Below are positions 43,825 to 55,436 of a stretch of 64,000 nucleotides of DNA, piece by piece (position 1 is the stretch's first letter; each line of letters opens with the position of its first letter). The notes beneath the pieces were generated by a model. That model did no database searches. It was not told the DNA's origin and saw only the letters and a program-made list of their open reading frames with translations. A program made the position numbers and the translations under genes. Location: positions 232,003,803 through 232,067,802 of the forward strand of contig OV884059.1 in assembly GCA_930367215.1 (NCBI GenBank), read 5' to 3'. The DNA is from Pollenia angustigena (Eukaryota; Arthropoda; Insecta; Diptera; Polleniidae).

Positions 43825-45226
43825 AATCCATTTCCCGATAATTCGTAATAAGCTGCCGGTCCCTTGAAAAAATTTCGTTAATTCGTAAAATTTCCATACA
43901 TTTTGGTCCCCTCGCTAATTCGTAATTTTTTTTCAAATAAAATCTTCTTTACCTCCTTTACATCGTAATTGTTTGCTAACAACCACTTATAATTCGTAAT
44001 AAAAACAACAGAAAAATGGAAAGAATGATTTTATGTTTACCACTATTTTATTTTATGTGGGTTTTTGCTTGTGTATGGGATTTATTTTCTTAAGTCTGAG
44101 TTCATACGGCTCATGTCTTATTGACAAGATTCTTCCTTTTTCTTCTTTGAACATGAATTGGCGTTCAAATGATTCATGTCATGTTGACGACATGATTTTA
44201 ATTTTGTTTTATTTGATATTGAAAACAAAAACAAAATTAAACTACGAATAAGAAAGCAAAACGTAAAGACAGTACATGCATCTGTGTACTCGTTTCTTTT
44301 CCCCTCGTCCCTCTCGCCTATAAAGTAGCAATCATGTCAATAAGACAAGAGCCGTATGAACACAGACTAAGATCAGTTTGATCAGTTTGTTACATGAATA
44401 ATTTTTATATATTTTATTTTTAACAATTGTTTTTTATGTTTTTATACCCACACCACAATAGTGGAGAGGGTATTATGCATTTGTGCTGATGTGTGTAACG
44501 CCTTAAAATATTGGTCCTAGACCCACCTTAAAGTATACCGATCGTCTTAGAATCATTTTCTGAGTCGAACTAACGATGTCCGTCGGGCTGGCTGGCAGGC
44601 TGGCTGGCTGGCTGTCCATGTAACCTTTTGCGCAAAGTACAGGAAATAATTTGATGAAATTTGGGTCATAGGTTCTAATTGGCACAAGGACCAAGCCTAT
44701 TGAAAATGGGCCGAATCGTAGGACCACGAGGGAAGATAAGGACACAAAATGTATGCATTTTTTAAAAAATAGGAACACGAGGGGAGATAGGGGCAATTTC
44801 TGCCTCTCAAACCGATTTTAATGAAATTTAAAACATAGATAGATCCATATCTATATGGACACATTAGCTATACAGTTTTTCAAAAATAGGACCACAAGGG
44901 GAGGTAGGGGGCAATTTTTCCTCTCACAAACTTTCAAACCGATTTTCATGAAGTTCATAAGCATAGATAAATCTATATTTATATGGACACATAAGCATGA
45001 TGTGTTTTTAAATACTGTGGTGTAGGGTATCATATGGTCGGGCTTGACCGACTATACTTTCTTACTTGTTTTTTTTATCGTTTTAGTAAATAAATTGAAA
45101 CACCCCGATTATTCGTATTTCTTTTATTTTAACCCCGTTAAATCGAAACCCCGCTAAATCGAAAACCTCTAAAATTCGTAAGAAATGGCCGGTTCCTTGC
45201 TATTACGAATTATCGGGATTCTACTG
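43825..45226. mobile_element. pogo-like element interrupted by a HINE
   Basis: The right end ATTACGAATTATCGGGATTC TACTG followed by TA is a typical pogo/Tigger-like terminus. The left end, CCCGATAATTCGTAATAAG at 43834, is its inverse but has lost the outermost bases. AATTCGTAA words recur inside. Without the HINE it would be about 770 bp. Confidence 0.65.
44443..45070 (-). mobile_element. HINE (DINE-1-like), near-complete
   Basis: One end has TATACCCACACCACAATAGT and GGAGAGGGTATT (stem-loop). It is followed by ATGTGTGTAACGCC, TTTTCTGAGTCGAAC, GATGTCCGTCGGG with GGCTGGCTGG repeats. The other end has GGTCGGGCTTGACCGACTAT and ACTTGTTTT. This layout is that of dipteran DINE-1/INE-1 elements (Helentron-associated, HINE). 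Taking the stem-loop as 3', the element is on the minus strand. Confidence 0.8.
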
Positions 45227-45825
45227 TAACTGATTTTAACTTGTTTTGTTCGTAGTAAGTAAAAGTTTCTTAAATAAAGAAACATTTTCTCATGATTAAA
45301 AAATTCACGTTTGTGGTCTATGATCAAAAATTTCAAGAAGCATTTATTAATTATTAGTCTGATTTTAAAATAGAATCAAGAAACAAATGCTAGCGATTTC
45401 TTTAAATTTTTCAGAAAATGCTCAAGAAAACTTGGTTTGATTCAATTAGTTTTTATTTGGATTGACATGTTAACAAATCAATCAAAAGGTTCTTATTTTA
45501 TATTAAGTTTTTTTTTTAACTAACTAGTGCTTTACGTTTTTATGGAACAAATTTAGGCAACGAAAACTTGATTTAAGTAACTATAGAATTAAAATAAATT
45601 TAGTTCGCTTTGAGTCATAACTTTTTGCTTAAACCAAGCAAACACATGTTTATATACAATAAGAAATTTTTGGCTTGGACGAAAATAGTGCAAAATGTTC
45701 GTGGTTCAAGACATATTTTCTGGCGATTTAGTAAATAATTCGTTCCGTGTATATTTGAAATTATATTACTTTAATTTTCCTTAAATATCAGAAAAGGCTT
45801 TTTAAAAACATTAATGTTTTATTAA

Positions 45826-46263
45826 CACTGCTCGGCAAAAAACAAAAAAAAATCGATCTAGAGAACTTGATTATGTGATTTTAATTCACTTTGTAGTGCT
45901 GAATCCAAATAGTTTATTCAATCACGTCTAGTTAACATTTTGTTTACTGATTTCTTGTCTTATTTTATTCTTAATATATCTGGATTTCTGATAAATGATA
46001 AAAATAATAATTTGCATGGAAAAATGGCCGCCACTAATTAAGAAATAATTTTGAAAATAACTCTTTGTAAAAGATCAATACCGTTCTCAAGTTATGATAA
46101 AATGTATGTAGCATAAATGCCTTATTTCGGTCAAAATATAATCCTAGCCCATAAAAAAACAAGACATGATAGAAAAAACTGAAAACGGATTTGAATTTAG
46201 CGCAGTAGTATCTTTGTTTTTCATATATTTTTATTTAAAACGATTTTTTTTTGACGGCCAGTG
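45826..46263. mobile_element. TIR element with CACTG...CAGTG ends
   Basis: CACTGCTCGGCAAAAAACAA at the left and TTTTTTTTTGACGGCCAGTG at the right are inverted. Tc1/mariner-like termini, but TA flanks are not clear. Confidence 0.5.
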
Positions 46264-46395
46264 TAATTAATAAAACTTGGTTCTTAAAAATTTCATTAAG
46301 TTTTTTATTTAAATTTTATTTAGCACTTTTTAGCGCTTTTTGATTGGGGACACGGCGCTTTTTGATTAGAAACAGTTCACAACCCTGGTTAGGAT

Positions 46396-48340
46396 GGACT
46401 CGTAAGTTTTTGTTAAGGTTGTTAAATTCTCTACAAAGTTCTGCACGTGTACGTAATAAAAGAGAAAACAAAAGGCACTGATTGATGAATTTGCCTTTTG
46501 CTGGTTTAAATCATACATACGCTTGCCCTTGACGATGTCCTTTTTGTACTTCCTCTCTTTGGTAAAATCTTTAGCGGTCATTAAGACATAAAAGTACAAG
46601 AAAAAGCTGACTAAGTCCACATGTACATACATACATTAGTATGTGTTAATGTGTATGTGTGTGTGTGTGTGTGTAATACCATTTTTTTTAAACAAAACAA
46701 AAAACATAGAAAGGATATTTTTTTATTGTACCTAACAAATGCAAAGAACACAAAAAGAGAAAACAGTGAACAAGAAAAATAAACTTTAAACTCCGCATGG
46801 GAAATAGAGAGAGAAAAAGAAATAAGTACATATGTATGTATTTACATACCTTCTATAACAATACGTATAACACTTTCCAGTGTAGAATAAAAGATAAAAA
46901 AAATACAACAACTAGAAGTGGGCTCGTCTGCAATAACAACAATTTGTACGTATGCATGGCTGTTTGCGTATAAATTACAATACGTACATACATATGTATG
47001 TATGTACATAGTGCCATTTGTAACAACTTAGGCCAAAAACAAAAGTTAAAGTGGCTGTATGCATGAGCATGTTTGTGTTGTTTTAAGGAATTTCTATATA
47101 CTTACATACATACCTATAAATATGTACCCAAGTATGAATGGATATACCCAGCAAGCATTTGGAAAATAATTTTAGAAAAAATTCTGAAATTAGCACGGCG
47201 AATTTATCCCAGGTAATCTTGGTACTACAACAATTACAACTCGTACAAAACTACAAGCAATTTGTTTTTGTAAAATAATTATAGGTACAATGTCAAAAAC
47301 AGAAATAAAACAAAACAGAAACAAAGATAATAAACAAAATTTTGACATCCAACAGTGATTTAGACCACCTGTAATAAATTTGCCTTGGAAATTAGTCTAC
47401 ATACATAAGTACATATGTATGTATATGTATTTACATATGTATACCGTTTGTGAAAATAAAAAAGCAAATTTTTATTTCATTTTTCCCGAAGTTTCGTGAA
47501 TTTAATGTCACTTCTTCAAGGGATTCGTCTATTAATATAAAATAAAACATCAACATTTAATAATACAATAAATATGAATGTAACAAACGTAAAGTAAAAA
47601 GAAACAAAGTTTTATTACATTAATATATAGAATCTGGGAATTTATTTCTCATGGTGAGTAACATTTTTTTATTAAATTTTTTAAGTTTTATTATAAAAAT
47701 AATATTTTTTCACTTCACACAAAATTATATTTTGACGTTTCCCTATTTTTATTTGTTTTTTTAATTTGCCGTGGAGACAGCTGATGAATGGCTGACGAGT
47801 TGAGCTTACCTTTTTAAATTCGCCTTGGTGTATTATAAGTCAATTTTTATGTAATTTTTATCTATTGCACTTTTTATGTTTTTATTGTCCGTGAGGACCG
47901 GGATGTATTTTACACTGCAAAAATACATATTTTTCCTCCTTAATAATGTTACCATTTGTGTTTGTTATTATAGGTTTACAGGCAGTTATTAAATTTTTAA
48001 TCAAATTTATAGGAAAAGCATTATCTCTAAGTACTTTCGTGATTACCAGTTTATTTTTGTTGTGGTATTGTTCATTGCTAAGAACAAGAACTCTACGTAT
48101 ACATTTTTTTGCAGTATTAGAGATTTTTTGTTGAAATTAGTATTTTTCGAGTGCTTTTGATGACTAATGCTATGTTAGCACTTGGGTTCTTAAAAGCGTT
48201 TAAGCAACTCGAACGTGATTAAGCTCTAAATACAGCAAAATCGAGATGATAACCCATACATTGAAGTGATTTGTTAATCACTTCAAATTGACATGATTAT
48301 AGCTAAATCACTTCATTGACCACATAGAATCCTCTGAACA
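46396..48340. other. AT-rich DNA with microsatellites
   Basis: A (TG)n run at about 46651-46672, TATG/ACAT microsatellite patches near 46820-46850, 46985-47010 and 47400-47440. Short frames look spurious; no host exon is supported. Confidence 0.5.
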
Positions 48341-48379
48341 TACCTCAGACTGAGTATAATGTAGAATGTGCCAAGTATG

Positions 48380-49660
48380 TAAAAATTCCTCAATGCAACT
48401 CTCCGATAATGCCAAATACCTTGGACTAATATTGAACATCAAATTGAATTGGAAGAACAACACCATTTCCAGGACTAATAAGGCAGCAACTGCACTACAC
48501 TGACATTGCCCTAAGTTGGGGAATCAACCTGAGGAATGTATACTGGTTATACGAAAAACATTCCATTCTACGGCGCAGCTGTTTGGTGGTCGGTGCTTAA
48601 GGAGAAGAAACGCCAAGCCAGGTTTAAGCGTAATGAGAATGGTGGCAATAAGAACCACCAATTCTAAGGCACTGTTTACGATCTTAAAGTAGTAACCGCC
48701 AGACATTTGGTCGAAAAAATTGGCAGCAATAAGACTAAGGGCCATTAGAGCATGGAGGGTTTACAACATCCGAAATGCACGAATCCGGAATGATATAAAT
48801 TGGCAAACGAAAGTTGATTATGTCACACCTGAGCCAATCGTTGATGCCTGCTTTATTGTATGCATTTTGGATAGCATAGCTCACTACGATGACCAACAAA
48901 ATGCCACGGATGTGATACGGACATCCACCGACGGGTATTAATCACTGCATGATGTTGGTTTTGGCATTAACATTGAGCAGTTCAACTGGAGCATTCCTCT
49001 TAAGCTTCAAAATCACTGCAGTATCATTCAGGCCGAGATAATGGTCATCTTTACAGCCGCGGGGCACATTCGGTATGGTGAGATATCTAGCAGGGATATT
49101 CGCATTATGACCGACAGCAAAGCGGCTATAAGATTCCTGGAGAGTGTGTTAATGACTTCAAAAATAGTCTGAGAATGCCGGATGTCTCTGGAGGACATAG
49201 CGAGACATTCTGTGGTTACACTTAATTGGTTTCTTTTCATTAACAGTCAGAGGTGTCTTGTTGAAACTAAATGTGGGGAAACCAGAAAAATCTGGCCAAT
49301 CATTGATGAAAAAAGGACACGTCGGGTATTAAGGCGGTCCAGACTTCACCTCAGGAACCTAATTGCGCTTATAATTGGCCCATTGGGAAAAACGCCCAAA
49401 GGCTAAGGCTCCCATACAATGATTTATTTAGAAGTTTCGGCGACGAGGAGCAGGAGGAGTCAACGGAACATCTTCACTGTAATTTTCCGGCATTCGGAGA
49501 CTTTTAGAATCAGAATGTTTAGAAAATCAGAACTATTAGAATCAGAATGTTTGCTCGAAGAACCCTTAAAACCCTTTAAACAGGATTCATTCCTTCGCAA
49601 GTTGGGGAGGGTATTTAAACCCGAAGTAGAATCTTCAAATATGTTCTAGCCTACGAAGTT
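48380..49660 (+). pseudogene. Non-LTR ORF2 remnant: RT C-terminus, RNase H, zinc tail
   Basis: Successive frames give LSDNAKYLGLILNIKLNWKN, YGAAVWWSVLKEKKRQARF, then KNLAAIRLRAIRAWRVYNIR-like sequence: the RT thumb and connection region. The 48960-49240 part gives an RNase H-like domain: QAEIMVIFTAA with its catalytic Glu, and IMTDSKAAIRFLES with its catalytic Asp. The 49440-49500 part gives a STEHLHCNFPAFG tail. Frameshifts and stops interrupt every domain, and the RT catalytic box is not included. The arrangement fits R1/LOA/I-group elements; exact clade not determined. Confidence 0.7.
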
Positions 49661-49689
49661 TCAAAAGGACCAGCTTGAGAATATTACAC

Positions 49690-50130
49690 ACATATGTACT
49701 ACATCCAGTAATCCGACAACAAAGTCGAAACTATGACTTGCGTACTAACGTACGATGCCGTACCATTCCTTCTCAATTCGCCCTTATGCCAAAATCGTGG
49801 ATAGTAGAAGAAAACATGCTGAGCATCCTCAATAAGATCACCACTGCAGCTTAGGAAAAACGGGCATGTCCGAAACGGTGCAGATAACATCTAAAGCAGC
49901 TTTGGCTACTAAAGGACTGTGTAAGATTCTCCTAACCAAGTGCGGATGTCGGGTACAGGTACGTCCACCTTCCCTTATTTGTTGCTGAGCAGCGCGTCTG
50001 CCACTTTGTTATACACAAATCCACCGCACCATCAGTAGTAACAGCCGTGGCCTGCAGTGGGTATCATACCGGCAATGACAAGTGGCGTTTCGTTTCGAAC
50101 AGTCCGGAATGTGCCACAAACTCGCAGATT
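49690..50130 (-). pseudogene. R1-like ORF2 C-terminal fragment
   Basis: On the minus strand, moving from 50130 down, frames read RTVRNETPLVIAGMIPTAGH, VADALLSN, GKVDVPVPDIRTWLG, then CPFFLSCSGDLIEDAQHVFF followed by YYPRFWHKGELRRN. The 'WxxxxxGRWT..LIPDI..W ... C..C....EDAEHVFFxCPRF' pattern belongs to the R1-type ORF2 C-terminal zinc region. It is convergent with the preceding plus-strand remnant, so two different elements abut here. Confidence 0.6.
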
Positions 50131-50210
50131 ATTCGGTCGGTACAGAGGTGATATTAAGTTTACATTTTAAGCGTATATTAAAGAATTTGACTATATATGG
50201 GACGCATGTA

Positions 50211-50957
50211 CTGTGAGCGTCAAAATAAAGTGTACAGCTTGTTTTCCAATATAAAAAGGGTTATGTTAGTTATAAAAAGTTAAATTTCTACTTTGCCAAA
50301 TTTGATCAGACTTCAAGCTTGCTGTCATCTGTGAAAAATACGTTGCTCCAAAAAGTGACAAAAGCAAGTTGGACAAAAAATAAACGTGATAAAAGGTTGA
50401 AATAAGAAATTCAACGGAAAAAATATAGTATCTAAAGTGAAGAGTGATAGGGTTAGCTTTTGTAAAACGTCCTAAAACAGATGGATCAGCCCAATAGTCG
50501 CTCGATATCAACTCAAGTAAACATCTGAAAACATTTGGACAGACAAATTAAAAAAAAAACATTAGCAGCAAGCACTCTCTGAATAAAATTCTGCAGGAAG
50601 GGTAGCCAAAATTGTCTACTGAGCTAACTTTAAAATGGGTGGAATTGATGCCAAAGAAACTAGAAGCCGCCCTAAGAGCAAAAAGAAATCAATCAAAGCA
50701 TTAGCCACTTCACTTTTCTTAGTATTTTAAAACTGTACACCTTTTTTTTGACGCGTTTAAAACGGAGTATATTAGTTTTTTTATTGTATTGTTTTTGTTG
50801 TTTTTGAAGTATTTCAAATTTTTAATTTTAAATTGTAATAACATTGTCCAAAGTTTTGTAAATGATAATAAACTTCTAAAAATTTTAATTATTTTTTGCT
50901 AAAATAACACTTTTTATATTGGAAAACCAGTTGTACACTTGATTTTGACGCTGACAG
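50211..50957 (+). mobile_element. Tc1-like element with a transposase relic
   Basis: TA duplications (50209-50210, 50958-50959) flank about 46-bp TIRs: CTGTGAGCGTCAAAATAAAG left, and CTTGATTTTGACGCTGACAG right as its inverse. Near 50630-50700 the plus strand encodes WVELMPKKLEAALRAK, the characteristic last residues of Tc1-family transposases ('LVxSMPxRLxxVIxAKGG'). The N-terminal and DDE parts are lost. Internally deleted copy. Confidence 0.8.
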
Positions 50958-51209
50958 TATGTATGTTTATTTCATAAATTGTTGACTGGGTATACACTCG
51001 TGTAGGCAGTAAAGTCATACTTTCATTCATTGTACATAATTTATATACATACATGCATATATTGTATGTAAGTACATACTAGTGCTGGGAAACTATCGAT
51101 AGACTATCGATAGTCTTAAAATATCGAAAATATCGATAGGAAAAATATCAATATCGATATTATTATTAAAAATACAGCTATGAAGACATGTTACAGCAGC
51201 TATACACAC

Positions 51210-51954
51210 CAGTGATGCCAACTTTTTGAGGGCAAAAAGCACTTTAAAATTTAAAAAAAGCACTAAAAAGCACTATTTTGAACAAAAAGCGTAAAAAAGC
51301 ACTAAGCCATTTTTTAAATTTAATTAAACACAAAACAAGTTGCATTCGGCTGTGCCGAATATTATATACCTCCAAAATTTAAAAAAGGCGATGGCGTTGA
51401 TGGGTGACCATTTTCATTTAAAATTAAATATACAGGTATGTGATGAAAATCAATCGATTTCAAAACGACCGTTTTTAAAAGGTGTGATGAATTTCGAACG
51501 ATTTTAAAATCTATTTCTGAATCTTGCCTGTTGCAATTACCGAAAATTAATGACAGCCCAAAAAATATGTTGTCAACGCTAAAAAGTAAACGTTTTGTAA
51601 AATTTCCAAATTGCTAGGAAGCCTAGCTCTAACCTTGTAAATAAAGTTTTTGGTAAAACGAATGCAACTTTCTTTTATCATTTGAAACCTTAAAATTTTT
51701 ATATGCCTTCCCAAAATTGTACCCCAAATAGCAAATCTCATCTTAATCATCCTGAATATAATCGAGGTTTTAAATAATGGTACAAAAAAAAAAATAAATA
51801 AATATTCTAAAAGGCACTTAAAAGCACTGTGAGAAATTGTGAAAAGCACTATAAATACCCGCTTTTCAAAAACGGGTGTTTAACAAAATTTCGGGTATTG
51901 CATAAGCAAAAAAGCACCAAAAAATACCCGAAAGGCACCAAAATGGCAACGCTG
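51210..51954. mobile_element. hAT element nested in a hAT
   Basis: CAGTGATGCCA and TGGCAACGCTG ends with perfect ATACACAC duplications (51202-51209, 51955-51962). AAAAGCAC(T) motifs are present at both ends, all in one orientation. It contains a HINE fragment starting at 51332. Confidence 0.9.
51332..51780 (+). mobile_element. HINE 5' fragment
   Basis: AAAACAAGTTGCATTCGGCT GTGCCGAAT is the HINE 5' end with its small palindrome, like 62425. The right boundary is uncertain and no 3' stem-loop is present. Confidence 0.55.
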
Positions 51955-52301
51955 ATACACACACAGTTTTTTTGCCGCAAATTTTTACTTGCTATTATTA
52001 ATTCGCGCTAAATTACAGCAATGAATACAAACAACAATAATGACAAGTGGTATGGATTGCTTAGCAGTGCTTTTTACTGCTAATTAAAGGACTTTAAGTC
52101 GAAATTTTTACACGTTTATAAAGGGACGGAAATGTCATCAAATATTTTTGTAATGTTGTTAAAAAAAATGCAAATCCAAATGCAATTGCAAGCATAACAT
52201 AAAACAATGAACGACCATTAGAGGATAAGTCCGCTAGATTGATTACCTTATTGGGTTTATAATTTAGAACATTTTTTAAAGTTGCAATGGAATATCTTAT
52301 A

Positions 52302-52800
52302 CAGTAGACGCTCAGAGATTCGAACTCTCAGAAATTAGAATTTCCAGAAATTCGAATCAGTATTTTCATAACATTTGGCGCTCTAAAATTAGAATCCAAA
52401 ATTCGAATTTCCGAGTGGTTTTTTTTTTTTTTCTTTTTATTGTTAACACTAAAATTTCGACAGTTTAGTTTTACCAAATACAAAGTAAAAAGGGGAATCC
52501 CATTTTAAAAGATGATTTACAGATCTTGTAGATGTTGTTAGAGTTTAAAAGTCAGTTTTTTGGTGTTATATTACACATGCCAAATAAAGTCAAATTAACT
52601 GAATTGTTATTTTTATTATATTTCGTTAAGTTTTTATAGTTTTTATGTTAAATAAACTAAAATTAAAAAAAAGAATAGTTTTTTATATTTTCATGGTCAA
52701 ATTTAAATTTTTGTGTAAAAAAACCGTCCAGAAATTCGAATAATTTGGAAATTCGAATCGTCCTAAAAACAAAGTGGTTCGAATTTCCGAGCGTGTACTG
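52302..52800. mobile_element. pogo/Tigger-like MITE
   Basis: CAGTAGACGCTCAGAGATTC left and GAATTTCCGAGCGTGTACTG right are inverted with TA on both flanks (52300-52301, 52801-52802). The interior repeats AGAAATTCGAAT words. Confidence 0.8.
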
Positions 52801-53045
52801 TAGTCCCTGTTACTTTGGTTCCTTCAGAAAGGTACTTATCCATTTTTAAAAAACTGCCATCTTAAATAACATAAGTCTTATACATACATTCAATAAAGTG
52901 ATAAAAACAACGAACTGTAGCCTTATAAAAAAGTTTTTCTGCACAAGTACAAACATTCAGTCGATAGTAATATCGATATATCGATAGTGAAATCTGAACT
53001 ATCGATAGTTGAAAATATCGATAGTATCCCAGCACTAGTACATAC

Positions 53046-53610
53046 AAACATATGTATGTAAGTATAATTACATATGTATGTTTGTAGGTGTGTACAATAA
53101 TTACACTTCTTAAATGTATCTGTTAATGTTTTATGAATAAACTTGTTTGTTCTTGTACTTATTTGTTTTATTTTTTGATTTTTGTTTTTGGAGGTATGTA
53201 AAATAAGGAGAATAGTCAATGTCACCCTGTCAGACTTCGAGGAGAAAACAACTGATGCAAAACTTTTGGTTTCTTGCGATTTTTCTTCTTTGCGTTTTTA
53301 TATTTTTGCTTGCTTTTTGTTGTATGTATCTGAGGGTTTTGTTAGCGGTAACAACAAAAGTGTTGTTGCTATTCATATGATTTGTTGTACTGTTATTTTT
53401 TTTTTTTTTTTTTTATTTATGTCTTTCGTCAAGTACATACATGACGATTTCCCGTTTTTTTTTAAATTTGATCCAAAATTATTTTCAATACACATTTATT
53501 GTGAAATTCAATATTTGTTGTTAAAAATAATGGGGTTTTTTCTTTGCAATAGTCAATACATACCATGTAGATATATTCATACAAACATACAGATGTGCAT
53601 TAGACTGGTC
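53046..53610. other. AT-rich DNA; 150-codon frame judged spurious
   Basis: The plus frame 53182-53634 is long but dominated by Phe, Tyr, Ile and Cys from T-rich sequence, with poly(T) at 53397-53415 and 53617-53630. No start context or domain supports a gene. Confidence 0.45.
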
Positions 53611-53614
53611 GCAA

Positions 53615-54593
53615 TTTTTTTTTTTTTAATTTAATTGTTTGCGCTGCTTAAAATATGAGGTTTGGTGTAAGAAATCATGATCTAATTTTTCAGGTCAATC
53701 CGACGGTGCCTAGCCGTGCCAAGTGGGGCCCAAAGTTCCCCACATTATAAAAAAAACATCTTTTCAATCAGATCTTTATAGTTATACTAGTTGAAAAGCC
53801 GAAAATCAAAAATATGGCTTCGTTACGATCTTCCGCAGAGAAAGTACTTCAAGTGTGCCAAATTTCAGCTTCCTATGTCATCAGATGGCTTCAGAAAGTT
53901 GCGGAAAGAATAGGACATACATGCAAACATCCTGACATACTAAGAAATTATATATTGTATAGATAGATTAACATATGTGCGCGCAACTCAAAAACGCTTT
54001 AGCTTAATGAGCCAATTTAGACTAGACTAATTGTTCTGGCAGAAAACGACAGTTTGTAGGCGAAAGAGGTGAAGAAAGTCGTTTTTGGTTGGCATAATTT
54101 TTAATCCAGCTTCAACCCCGCATTAGCAGAACAAAACCAATACATACACACTTATGAAAAAAACAGGTTCAGTGTTTTCTTTTTTGCAGAGCGATTTTAA
54201 TCGTTAGTTGTTCGCCGTTGTGTAAACATGAATATAAAAAATACTAACACATACAAAGCTGCGTGTACGTATACAATTTTATGCCAGAATAATTAATCCA
54301 GCGTAGTTTGGAAAGAACAAAAGTTAATCCGACTAAAAATTAGTCTAGTCTATGTAAATTGGCTCATTGAAAAACAAAAAAAAAACCGAAATTCCTCAAT
54401 AAAATTTACTTTTCAACTAGTATAACTATAAAGATTTGATAGAAAAGATGTTTTTTTTTTATAATATGGGGAACTTTGGGTCCCACCCGGCACGGCTAGG
54501 CACCGTCGGATTGACCTGAAAAATTAGATCATGATTTCTTACACCAAACCTCATATTTTAAGCAGCGCAAACAATTAAATTAAAAAAAAAAAA
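53615..54593. mobile_element. Foldback element with 190-bp TIRs
   Basis: The left arm (53615-53800) and right arm (54405-54593) are inverse copies. GCAGCGCAAACAATTAAATT, CCGTCGGATTGACCTGAAAA and GGCACGGCTAGGCACC on the right mirror the left. The centre holds a further inverted-repeat element. No coding. Confidence 0.8.
54006..54368. mobile_element. MITE nested in the foldback element
   Basis: AATGAGCCAATTTA...AGACTAGACTAATT and its inverse ending AAATTGGCTCATT form about 30-bp TIRs with a 3-bp difference. Confidence 0.65.
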
Positions 54594-54604
54594 GATGAAC
54601 ACAA

Positions 54605-55190
54605 CCCTTAATACCGTTCGTAACTATTTTCAAGAAAGAGCCGAACATTATATAGTGTTCTGTTCTTCGTTAAAAAACAGAACAATTGTAGTGGTACTGT
54701 AGACAAACATAATACATATTTTAATGTTCTATAATGTTACTTTTTGACATTGATGAAGAAACGAACAAACATAAAATTTCTGCAACGATCACAGCACGAA
54801 TAGCTTGTGTATGTGTTTGGTTTGTGTTAAATTTTTTTACTGGCTTTTTGTTTTTTTTTCGTATGTGTATTTTGTTTTTGTAAAAAATTTAGGGTTTTTT
54901 ACCAGCCATAAGGGCGCTAAGCACAACTGCAACAAACGAGCACTAAAGAGCTGAACCGAACACCATGAAGTTTGTGGTTCTTTTTTAATACCAAACGGAA
55001 TTAAATGTTCTTATCTTTTTGTTGAGTTGGATAAGAACAGTATTATTTTTATGCTCGAAGATAAAAAAACAGTGAAACGTTATTTTTTAGTGATTTACTA
55101 CACGAACACTATTAGCGTTTGTGTTTTCCACAAATCTAGCGAACACTAAGGAGCGATATTTAATGTTTATTTCCGAACACTGTTTTAAAC
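54605..55190 (-). repeat. Family C dispersed repeat, copy 2
   Basis: Inverse of 30968-31440: TTCAAGAAAGAGCCGAACAT, GCGTTTGTGTTTTCCACAAA and CTAAGGAGCGATATTTA are all present, in reversed order and orientation. Slightly longer than copy 1. Confidence 0.65.
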
Positions 55191-55436
55191 CAGTATTTTT
55201 CCGTATTTCGGTTGTCGGATTTTCAAAATGTTGATTTTTCGAATTCGCTCAAGCAAATACTTTTCGATTTGAATATTTTGCCACCAAAATAAGTTTCTAC
55301 TATATTAAAACTTAGACGAACCAAGAAAGTCTACATATGTTCATATGTATATCGTGATATCGTCGTTCCTAAATAATTTTTACGTATATTGCAAAAAAAA
55401 ATTTTTTTTGGGAAATTGAATATTTACAATAGCGGA

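Larger units (their letters stand above)
43574..46387. mobile_element. hAT element hosting three nested insertions
   Basis: CAGAGTTGCCA and CACAACCCTG termini with perfect GTTAGGAT duplications (43566-43573, 46388-46395). GCGCTTTTT/GCACTTTTT motifs sit next to both ends in the same orientation. The interior contains a pogo-like element with a HINE inside it, and a separate TIR element at 45826-46263. No hAT transposase. Confidence 0.85.
51080..53037. mobile_element. hAT element hosting a second hAT and a pogo-like MITE
   Basis: TAGTGCTGGGA and TCCCAGCACTA termini, flanked by perfect GTACATAC duplications (51072-51079, 53038-53045). Multiple CTATCGATAG/ATATCGATA subterminal palindromes occur at both ends. 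Two younger elements, with their own TSDs, are inserted within. Confidence 0.9.

Noticed and set aside
53182..53634. 150-codon open frame on the plus strand
   Set aside because: Composition is dominated by Phe, Cys, Ile and Tyr from T-rich DNA, with two poly(T) runs inside; no domain or initiation context.
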